Assembly (NCBI GenBank): GCA_948470475.1
Contig: OX419341.1
Coordinates: 17,972,226 to 18,036,225, forward strand
Source: Galaxea fascicularis
Taxonomy: Eukaryota; Cnidaria; Anthozoa; Scleractinia; Euphylliidae
Direction: 5' to 3'
Length of the DNA: 64,000 nucleotides
A program made the translations under genes and the position numbers. The notes under the pieces are model-generated. The model had not been told where the DNA came from. It saw nothing but the letters and a program-made list of their open reading frames with translations, and did no database searches. Shown piece by piece: positions 47,048 to 59,000 of this stretch. Numbering within the stretch: position 1 is the stretch's first letter; each line of letters opens with the position of its first letter.

Positions 47048-50000
47048 GGTTTACAGGCGAGAATTTGGCTCTTATATTTTATTACGAGGACGTCGAAACA
47101 AAGGAAATCACTGTGGATCTACAACAGATAATTAAACATACTTTCAGGAACACAACTTACAATAAAGCAAGAAGATTTCGCTTCACCATGCATTATCAAT
47201 AATTTCGATGGCATAGAAAATGGCGGAGGTTGACTGGGGCCCTTTAATAACCCATCTTTGAAATAATAGTACGAAGAAAGCATGAGAAATTATAGAAAAA
47301 AGAAAATCTGTTACATTGTATTCGATCATGTATCCACGATCATCAGATTTATGTAGTTTGGCCACGTGCTTTGGGAGCTGTTCCACTGGGATTGGTGGAT
47401 GGTCTGAATCATTGATAACCTCCCCTGGTACAGCAAGAACTTTCCTCTTTCCACCTGGAACACAGTAAATGTTTATTACAAACCTGGTATCACAGTACAG
47501 GAACGGAGTAACGTAGGTACCCCTGTTAGTGGCAGACACTTTGGATTGGCTTTGCGGTCAAGAGAGAAGTGTAACCTTTGGTATTTGCGTATTGAAGGGC
47601 TACCATTTTCCTTTAAAATCTGCGTGTGAACAAGACTACAGTGAAAGAATATCGCCGCTAACTTACTAGACCGTTTCATGGCAAATTCTCGGCGCTTCCG
47701 CTTTTGATTTTCCACATCAAGGTTTGGATTCCTTGGTCCGTTGGATCTGGACAAAAAAAGGGAAAATCATACATTTTTACCTACAGAAGGCTCTGAAAGA
47801 ACATTCTGTCGATACAACCAAAAATCAAATTATTCAAACGGCGTCCAACTTACGTTAATATTTAGGACGGCCATTAATACTAAAAACACTGGTTGGTTGT
47901 TGATGTGGGATCTAATAATTTCTTCAAATATAAATTTTTCTTTCTTATCTTTAACTATTAGAGCTGGCCAAAGTGAAATAGAAGGGGAGAGACGGGCCCC
48001 TGGTCACGGGAGCCGAGAAATTCGTTTCCATATCATCGATTTGGGACATAATTTGTCCTAGTTCGTTGATTGAATTTTCAGATGAAACAACATCTGTGGT
48101 TGGCTGACGGAAAGCGTGGTTTCCAGGCAGGCATAAAACAGCAAATCTAATTGGCTTAGAAAAAGCGAGGTTTCCCAGGCGACAGTACAGCACGGAAATG
48201 AGATTCGGTGTTTGTGCGACCAGATGTTATTTTTTTCCTGTTGGCGCTTCGCACCTCGTGGCCGCGGCTTCGCCGCGTAATTTCCCTCCTGCAAACGAAA
48301 ACCATAACCTCTGGTACTCAGGGTAGCCCAAAAAGAACAAAAAATAACACTGTTTGGCATTTACTTTCCAATCATGAAATTAAAACCACTCAGAACAAAG
48401 GAAAGCCGTTGTATGTACCTCGGTATTCCATCGAACCTTACCATCGCAAGCCGCACTGATTGTATGTAGGGCTATGTATTTTCCATTACATGGTATGCAA
48501 TAGTTATGCAGAGGTCCGGCTCTCATCATATACCATGGAATGCCCCACTTCAGGGTCCGAAATTGCGCCTTCCTGGTCGCCAATGCGACTGAAAATTTTG
48601 CACTGGCGACTAGAATTTGACAACTGGTCGCCAGTAGGCGACAAGCTATTTCGCCGCGATAGACAAAATTTACGTTAACTTTGATTTCCAGAAACAGCAA
48701 TTGCATATAAAATTTAGATCTTCTAGCCAACAGCTAACTTTTATCTTGACTCCGCTTCTGCAATAAAATGGAAAAGGGTTTCCTGTGTAATTGCCGCAAT
48801 CGTACAGCTTACGATCGTAGCGAGTCCGCCGCTATTTTTCAGCGGTTTCCCATTACGTATCGCGGGCGCACGAGCGACCATGTGCGTGAAATACGGCACG
48901 TTTGTGGCCTGGTGCGAGCAACATGGCGATGCATATTGATCGCGTTGTCAGAGAGTAACCCGTAACTGTGTGGCTGTTCTAGAAGAAAAAAAAATGAAAT
49001 GAAATAACCAAAGAACTGAGGAGAAGATGGCTTACTATACTTACATTCAAGGCTGGACAGTATTTCTTTTCAAAAGGTAATTCACTAAAAGATCTGGAAA
49101 TATCCCACCGTTGATTCCAGAGGCTATTTTAATTAATTGTAAAAAGAAAGGGAAAAAAATTTGGCGACCACAGATCGAAACCTGGCGACCAAAAATTTTA
49201 GTTAAGTCGCCACATGGCGACCATGTGAAAAAGTTAATTTCAGACCCTGCACTTGTGAGCTGCTGCACTTTCCATGCCTGATGCCGTACCTAGCATGTAC
49301 ACCACGCAAAGTAACTTGTTTGGGGGTTCTCGCTTCTGAGTTTCCCATTCCCCACACCAGAAGCTATACCCAGACTGAATAGAGGGGAATATTGTGAAAT
49401 CGCTTTAGTTGACGGAATGACAAAGGCGGCGACTTATTAGCTGGTTGTTGTGCCGTCACAGTGTGAACCTTCAGATTTAAGTACGAGTACGAGATTGACT
49501 ACGAGTATAAATTTCTTATTCAAATCAATCACCTCCCCTGAACTCTCAACCTTCCTTGTTACTTACCAGCAGATCACGAGATTGTAGAAACAAGAATGGT
49601 GTCACTAGTGATCATCTGAACAACGCGGAAAAGGTTTCAAAAGTCGTACTCGTACTCAAATCTGAAGGTCCCTTCTGTATGCCAAGCGACGGCAAAACAT
49701 GCGTCCGATCGCCAATACAATCCCGTCAAGTGACGATATTAATGAAAGAACCTGTCAAATTACCTTTTATAAAGGAGAAAAGCAATGCCGATGATCACGA
49801 TAAGAATTAAAGCCCCCAGAATACCAGCGATTAAAGCGACGTTGCTGTCAGAACTAGATCTTTCTTCGACTGGGCCGTCCCCTGAAAATTAAACAAACAA
49901 ACAAAATAAACAAGTGAAATAGAGGGAGCTAGTGTGTGCGTGGGTACGTACCCACGTGACTGGCTGATTGTCTGAATGTGTGTGGGCGACTGAGTGGCTG

Positions 50001-53000
50001 AGTGACTGACCGACCGACCGGCCGGCGGACTGACGGAGGTAGGGAGGCGAGGGAGGGAACGCTGGGGCCCAACCATCCCCCCCCCCCCTCCTCTTCCTAT
50101 TACCAGTGAATAAGCAGTACTTGCAGTTATATTGTGGGAGGACAAAATTTATATTTCTATTGTCACTGGTACATTAATGTCAAAAGTAATGCCAACGAAT
50201 TTCGCATCATTCTCGGACAACCAATATTCCAGCAGAGCTTTGAAAAGTTAAAATATTGTATCCGGCTACAGACTGAACAGATGTGAACAATTGATAACAA
50301 TTGTGTCAGTCTGCATTTTATACCGAGTTTGCAGTCTACAATCTTCATTTGATACCCAGCCTGCAGTCTGCATTTTATACTGACCGGTTTGGACATTCCT
50401 CCATGTTGCACGATACCATGTGCTCCACTTGTAGTGTAGAAGCACGTTTAGCATGATGGTAGTGGCAGCACTCGGCCACGTGGATTTTTTTTTTCAAATG
50501 AAAGTAAATTTTCGCATGGCCGAGCGCTGCCACTAATTTTGTTTTGCATTATCTTTTCAGAATGAATTCAACTTTAATTTGAATCAAGTTTGATTTTAAT
50601 TTGTTCTTTGCATTTTCTTTTACATTTAATTTCATTTGCATTTGATTTTGACTTTATTTACGTTTTCTTTTACATTTCATTGCAATTGTATTTCATTTTA
50701 ATGTTATTTTCATTTTGTTTCACATTTTAATTGCTAAAAAAAAGGAAAACTCGCCGTGAAAATTCAGTGGCAGTCCTCGGCCACCATACACGTGTTTCTC
50801 AATTCACGAACCGCATGTTTCTCAAAATTCGTATCTGTTAATTGAAAGAACCTCATCTCTTGCATCAAATTCCGTTCAATCAACTGTTTGTAAGTAAAAC
50901 GTACAACAAGTTCTAATTAACAAATTTGTTACTCAAATGAAAAATGATCGTCGCAGTTGTGATTGCAATTTTTACAATTGCGTAAAGAAGCCTGAAAAAA
51001 ATTCAGGACTTCAACGGGGATTGAACCCGTGACCTCTCGATTCCGGTGCGATGCTCTACTAACTAAGCTATGAAGCCACTGACACTGGGAGCTGGTCAAT
51101 TTTGGGTTCATATGTTCCAGTGAAAGATATGTAAGTAAATAATGCATATATAATAATGTCACAATCGGCAATTTTTGTGTCTTTAGAAAACTCAGGTGTA
51201 ACGAATGCTATGAAAAGAAATCTTTTTTGATCAGTTTGCAAACTTTCTTAGGGAATACTTTTTCTGCCCTGGTTGAATACAGGCACACCCCTGGGGTTCA
51301 ATGTTCGTTGTCGGCACTGGCATTTGCGTGGAATGAAAAGATTTTGGTCTCAATCGAAAACTCATGACATGTAGACGACGCGGTTTCAAGAATTGAGCGA
51401 CAGATTCAGTCAGCGCTCCGCGATATGATGTTAATAACGAAAGTACATTGTTCGCTGTTGGCAATGGCACAATGCCAGAGAACCTCATACCAGTTGTTGG
51501 TAAAATGGTGTAAGCTGCATCTCCATATATCCATTTCTGCGAAAATAAAAAGAAAAAAGAAAAAATTAATAATAATAACAACAACAATAATAATGATAAT
51601 AATAATAATAAACAGGTAAGCAAAATTAATAAAAACAAGTACATTCCATCTGACTCTGCGTTTCCAAGGATGGCGTCACAACGGACAACACAGACGTTCG
51701 CCGCCGCGAGCCACAGGAGAGGTGGTGCTTGACGATGTTCTTACTCCGTTTTCACGTTTTGCGTTCGTGCGTGTTCGTGCGTGTTCGTGCGTTGTCGGAG
51801 TACACACGCACCGCCAAATTTGATCTACTAGATTTATGCATTCGTTTTGACTTTTTGTTTAGCTCATGAAGTCATATGTGCGTCTTTACTTCATCGCAAA
51901 CTCCTCTATCAAAACGTGAGGATTACACTGTCGATTGTACAAAATAAAATAGCGTTATTATGTAACGAAACTAACTTGGACAATAGGCAAATTGTGTTCG
52001 CTAAACCAAGCAAACTGCTATTGTACCGCTATTTCTCAATACGTTTATTGATCTGGCTTATAATGGAAAAATCGCCTTCTGAAATCGGGCTTGGCGATTT
52101 GTACCGCCAAACATTAGCACTCCTATAAAAGTAACAAACTAAGACAAGAGCCTGTATATTTAGAGGAACGAGAAGGTCTGGTGGAAAACAAAACCACCAT
52201 CCAACGCAATTGGTTTCAAAGAAACGTTGAATCTTCCTCCAGGAACTTGAAAGCAAAGAAAGAAGCTAAAAAGCTGAAAGCTTTTACTTTCCTTTTACCT
52301 CGGAATAGCATAATTCCTGGCATACGAGTTACAAAAATGTTGATCTAATAACTCTAGAGCCATCCCACGAAGTTTGTTTACAGCTCGCTATGAAAACCAA
52401 AATCAACCTAAAAGATGACTCCGAATACCTTCAGCCCTTCATTTATATTCAAAATAAATGTTAACTTGAAAATATAAACAATTAATTATCCGTTGTCTTT
52501 TTTTCTTACCCCGTTATTCTCTGTAATTCCTCTTACGTAAACTATGTAGTTGGTTTTTGGTTCCAAAGGCACATTCTTGTATCCTCCGTACGTTTTTCCA
52601 TCTCCCAGAACAAACTGTGCCTGGTTGGTTATTTTTCCTCGATCAAACTTGGCAGCAATGTAGAATTTATATCCGTTTTCCTTTGCTTCCTCGTAGCCAA
52701 ATAAATTGTCCTCTAAAGACTTCGTGCTTCTTTTGGAGACTTCTTCATGGTTTCCAACCACAACTTGATGGGCACTAAATAACGACAGCCACAGATCGCC
52801 ATTAAAACAAAGCACGTGCATGTAAACTCGAGGCAGGAATGACAATCTCTATATTCTATTCCTATGTGCATTGTCCAAAATTCTACAGATCAATTAGTTA
52901 AATTTTCCTTGCCAATAAACCACTCCCTGTTAGACATGAACACACACGTCACTTCTACTCTAGCGAATTTATACCGGTTTCATAAAAAAAAAACAAACAA

Positions 53001-56000
53001 GTCAACAACAACAAACAACAATTCTATACTATAGGGATGCCATAGTAGCCTTTAGATATATGGGATTGGCGGCTTGCACAGTTCACAACTAGAAGCCAGG
53101 TATCTGTTACCCGTGCTACTGTAGCTGAGGTCTCACGAGACGTTTGTCATCATAACAAGACTAGTGGTCTCACTTGAAACGTGGTGTTCATATCTCAAGT
53201 AACTGCATCGTCAGGAAAACGACATGAAGTTACCATTTACTGCAACGTTTAAGAATTTTGTCAACTTTCAAGAAAATCATACCAACTCAAAGCAATGCTT
53301 GCAAGCTTGCCTTAATAAGTTCAGTAAAGTGCTCTTTTTTTGCTGTATCCAGCCCAGACATGCAACTCATTCAAAAACCTCCATTTAACATACCACCTCA
53401 ATGAAGTTATTCTTTCAGCGATTTTCAATTGAGTATCGAAAAACCACGGAGCCAATCCGGCAGAGTAAAAACAATTACATGTAGTCGGCGCCAAGCGCGG
53501 GAAAATGCGCGCGTGCAAGTCATGACTGGTATTGATCTTGCGTCTCATTAGTTGAGAAAGTGATGTGACTTTTGCCAACCAATCAGAACTAAGTATAAAG
53601 TAAAACCAAACTAAACGAGGATTAGTTTCCATATTCACTTGAAAACCACCACTAATGTGCTGTGTGCTACACACAAGGCAACTTACATGACCTTCCCATT
53701 GACATCCGGGGACAGCATCAGGGAAATGGTAATCGTAGTTGCCGTGACGTCATCATCATCAACACGAGGTAGTGGCGGAGGAGGAGGAGGAGCTAGAGGG
53801 AAAGCAGAATTCAACTTACAAAACAGAAACACTCGAGCATTTGGTACCCCTGCGCTTACAACGCAATCGCATACCCCAAACCTTTCTTACCTCATCTCCC
53901 CTTGCACCGGTAATTCCACGCTGTACCGCTGCAAAGGTGGAATTGGCAAGGAAAGGTACATACATGCATTACTATTTCCTAGAGGCAAGACAACCTTCTT
54001 TCATTTATTAACTATAGGTTTCGTACACACCACCACACATTCTTTTATGCCGCATGTACCTTACACTTGACTGTGTGTAGTGTACAGGGCGTTTGCCAAC
54101 TGAACCTAGTTAAGCCCCAAAGTCTCCTGTAGCTCAGTGATGCGGCCTTGTAATCGCAAAGCTATGGATTAGACTCCCGTCAGAAGAGCTAGGAATCTGT
54201 GTTTCCTTAGGTTGTATACAATCACACTAAATAAACAGCAGTTTTTCACAGGGTTATCAAAAACCGCCACCGACCGAGGATATCGCCAGCTAAAATTCCT
54301 AGTTTCGCCGGATACGATTCGCCGGGTAAAAAGAGAAAATATAGGGGACAATGGTGTTGTTACCCCCTGAGTGCCGTCTACTTTCCTAGATTACCCTTCT
54401 ACATAAAATCTTTTTGACAACCCGTTTTCATTTAAGACGGAGTTGCCATCAAAATATCATATAAACAAAGCAGGTTGCTCTCACCTTTCGAAGGCGTCTC
54501 CACAACAGAATGATCACTCTTGTCACCTTCCCCTTTGACTGTAAACGCAGTGACATATATAGTGAACTTAGTACCAGGTGAAAGCTTTGCTTTTGAAAAA
54601 ACAGCAAATCGGGAAGTACTAGGTTTCGATATTTGATTGTTAGTTTTGAAAGAGTTGTTGTATGACCGTGTTCCCTTGCAGTACACCTAGAGAACAAAAA
54701 ATAAATAAAATAAAATACAATAACGATAAAGATAATGACAATGACAATGTTCTTCAAAAGCTACAAAATTTAAACAAGAAGAACTAGAACAGCTCATTAA
54801 CGGGAATGTACTTCAGAAATAGAAAAACAAAGTATATTGAAACGGCCAAAATCACTGCAATTAGGGCAGAACGCAGAACGTGGACATTTATGAGTTGCTT
54901 TACCTCATAGCGTTTAATTATTCCATTGGGATCAGCTGGTTCCTCCCAAGACACCTTTATACTACCATCCTCCAACTTTGCTTTGATATTAATGGGCTTG
55001 CTTGGGACTGCAAGTTGCAAATTACCGGCAAAATGTCAATGGCAACTGTAATTCCCTGCATCTTAGCTTTACTTGAACCCAGGAAGCAAGCTTTATTATA
55101 CAACCTTTAGTTTAGAGTGCCTTTCCTTAACTAATGAAATAGATGTTAGTGTAATAGTAACTACTAACAACTATTACACACTTATTCCTTTGTATTCTTT
55201 TGTGTTACGGTCTACTTCACAATTGCGCGATATTACCTGTTGTCCAGGACGTAACGTCCGGTTGTTTGACATGAAAAGTCCTGTTGTAGCGTCCAATCGT
55301 TCACACGAAATGATATTTTTTTTAAGTCTGGCATCCGCTTGTTTAATTATGAATCCGGTAGTTTAAAATGCGCAGTGGTGTGAGCGCTCGCCTTCCACCA
55401 ATGTGTCCCGGGTTCGATTCCCGGACTCGGCGTCATAAGTTGGCTGAGTTTGTTGGTTTTCTACTCTGCTCCGAGAGGTTTTTCTCCGGGTACTCCGGTT
55501 TTCCCCTCTCCTCAAAAACCAACATTTGATTTGATTTGATTTGATTTAGAGTTTATTTGATTTTGAGGGCCACAGAGTCATCAGTGTCTTAGGACTACTG
55601 TTAAGTGTTTCACCCTCCTTAAATAAAGCATATTATTATTACCGAAAACCCTGGTTGTCTACTAAAAATTGTTTCACTGTCGTGGATAAAGTAAAACCAC
55701 ATTGCCAGACACATTGCCAGACTACAGCCACGACTACATTCATCACTTGATCTCATTTCCGCAATTCATGTATTATTAGTTTTATATACATCATTCACAG
55801 TACTAACAACAGTTTGATTGCATCAATTACTTTAGGATGGCCACCCCACCCTCTGCACCCCCATCCACCCTTCCAATGAAAGCTCTTTTGCTCTTCACAA
55901 AGAGGGTGGGTTCATTACGTATATTACTTATCTGAATAAGTAGGTCCAAAGCTTAAAGTGCCTATCACCCCAAATTATTTTTTCGCCAAAATCAATCTTT

Positions 56001-59000
56001 GCACCTGTTCGAAACGTATAGCGGTCTTTTTTTCCTATTTTTAATAACTTTCAAAACTTACGAAAAACCAAGGATCGTTTGTTTCACGACCGAGTCAGAA
56101 ATGGAATGGGTCTATTCCCGATTTGACGTCAAAATCTACTTTGCATGCATATTTACAAAGAGTTAATGCGATGCAAATCAGTTTGTAACGTCAAATCGGG
56201 AATAGACCCATGCCCCTTCTGACTCGGTCGTGAAACAAACGATGCTCAGTTTAGAAGCCTATAAAAAGTCAAGATTTGTTGAAAAAAGGAAAAAAATGCC
56301 ACAATGCGTTTCGAACAAGTGCAAAGATTTATTTTAGCGAAAAAAATAGTTGGGGTTATAGGCACTTTAAAGTCACCGCCCAACCGGCAGAGCACTTTGA
56401 GCAAGGAGAAAGAGTGATCGCAGCTGTTAGTACAAGAATATGGTTTGTGGTCCAGCATCCGAGACTTCCAGGAGTATACGTTTTACGTTCTATACAATCA
56501 GAAATACCTAATTTGGTAACTTGACAGAAACAATTCTTTTGAATCCTGTTGATGGGATCTCTAACACGGTCAAAAACAGGGTAGGCTATTTCTTTTTTGT
56601 TAACTTTAAATTCTCGGATGGCCAAAAGCGCAGGTTTTGGCGTCTTTCTACAGTCCTACTTCTTCATTGTTCGCATAGTGAGTGCAAACATTCACAGACT
56701 ATGCACATTCGTATGACACTGAGACCAACGCAAAAAGACGACTGTCATAGATTAGCAAATTAGGCCCGCGCATTGGCTTGAATATTTAGTCAAGTTGGTT
56801 CTCAGCTTGTTTCAGCAATGTACGACTGTTTTGCAGGCTACAGGTAGGACTTTGTGGTAAACAAAAACAAGGCTACAAACAGGTGTTCAGCAATGTAAAG
56901 TGGCCCATGCAACCCAATCAAACAAAGGAGTTGCTTTACCACAGCCACAGAAATACAACATTTCACTCTTTTCCAGCGCCCGATTGGGCCGGGTTTTACA
57001 ATTTTTCGAGTGCAAGAAATCAACACGATCTCGTCATTCCTTATTTGGCGCCACCACAGAGATGTTTGCTGATCTAAGACACCGAGGGTTCTATCTTTCT
57101 TGTCACGCTTGTCACGTTAGCTGTGGCTTGTTTATCAAACGAGCAATCACGAGGGAACTTGGTCCGTATTCGATTTAAGTGTTTTTCGAGCCATTTGTCT
57201 TTTCAGTAGCCCCCCAGCCAGGCATCCTTAAGCTTGGTTTGGGGTAGAGGCAATCCTCTGAAAGAAAACAGAGGTAGAAAACGATTTCACAGCAAGTGAG
57301 CCGCCGAAATTGTCTCAGTAAGCCATGGCGGCTGACGAGTGGGGTTGTCTTGCTGGCATTTCTGTGGATGGCTTCCAGGACCTAGCATGGCAATTTTGGT
57401 TTGTTTTGACTTGCAAATAGTGTAATCAGCTGAATATTTCGCCAGTCGGACCTCTGAAAAATATATGAAATAAAAATTGGCGGACTTCCATGTCACCGTT
57501 ATCAAGGAATTACCCAAACTTCAATTCGGTTGTAAAGAGGAAAATTTCAGATGAGTGGGAATAGCTGTACTTAAAGAGCTTTTGCTCTGCGCGCCAAAGA
57601 GGTGAGCAGGAGAGCGTGGAAGAGAACAGAGTAGATGAACTGAAATTTACTGCAAATGTTGACTCTGGGCGCTCGGAGGAATTTTTGTATTGAAAAACTT
57701 TAAGACAAAAATGCGTATTTTTGGTGTTAAAAGGTTTTGAGGGTGTTGAAAGCAAACATTTTTGGTTTTGTAGCAGAACAAACGGTCATTTTTAATGAAA
57801 ATCTTCAGTTGTATTGCGTTTACTATGGTTGCTAAAGTTTAAACAACTAACCATTTGGCAGTAACAACGGTTCATAATTTCAACTTTCAAATTCTAAAAG
57901 CAGTAACGGTTCTGCTGTCAGAAATGGTTCCCTGAGGAACCGGATATTAATGCCCGTCTGGAAAAGAGTTAATGTCTCCATAATTATTTTACACACAGTA
58001 GTACATACATACATTAGTTTATTTACCCTCGGATTGTGGTTTCGTTTACGTCCCAAAGAATCAATTATGAAGAGTTGTTAGACGGAGCCTACGGTTTATC
58101 GTCCTTATCCGAGAAGACTAGAAAGTCGAACCATTTGCCGATGTCCTTACAAAGGCAGCACTTTCTCCTCAATTATCTCAAAGACCCTGAGTGTTGGTCC
58201 GACCGGGGTTTGAACCCGCAACCTCCCGCACGCTAGTCCGGTACTCTACAAAACAAAACGTACAGAGAAACATACTCATCCAAGTACGATAACTACACTG
58301 TAGAAAGTGCTTTTTACCTCCTTCCTCTGTCTTCGCAGAGAAATTCGCCATTTCTCCAGCCTCAATTGTGACAGCCTGCACCGCAAAGGTGTAATTGGTA
58401 AATGGCTTTAAAGAGAATATCTTTTTTGTTATTTGCGGTGTTTGTATCAGGTTAACAAGTGTCCTGCTAACTTCTCGCCCGGTGACAGTTTCGTAGGTAG
58501 TGATGATATATTTCCTGATAATCCCATTCGGACTAGCAGGATCTCTCCAAGACAAGAAAACACTTGTGGCTGACAGGACTTGCCCGTTGAATTGTGTTGG
58601 GGCGCTTGGACCTGGTGAAACAGAAAATAGGCAGAAATGTCCAGAATATTAAGTTATCTGGTGCAAAGTTGCATGCCGTAACAATGTTATTCCAAAATTT
58701 CACCATCTTAATTTTACCATGAACCATGTTAAAAACATCTTCGAAAGTTCTTATGAAATCACTAACCAGTAATCACAATATGGACGAAAAACATGCCGTG
58801 GTCGTCAGCGAGAATCGCATGAACGCAGACTACTTACGGTCCTGAAATGTTGTTGCATTTAACACTCTCGAAGCGTTTCCTGTCTTTGTCGTTTCTCCCC
58901 TGACTTTGATGAAGTAGGTAGTAAATTTCTTTAAAGAAGACAACTTGCGTTTAAATGTTTGGTTTGTAACCTCTACAACAAGGTCCTCGTAATCCTTTCT

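Noticed and set aside
51231..51644. Minus-strand open frame with YGDAAY, resembling a DDE transposase motif
   Set aside because: Splice phase and motif position show that only 51491-51536 is coding, as a micro-exon of the receptor phosphatase. The rest of the frame is intron.
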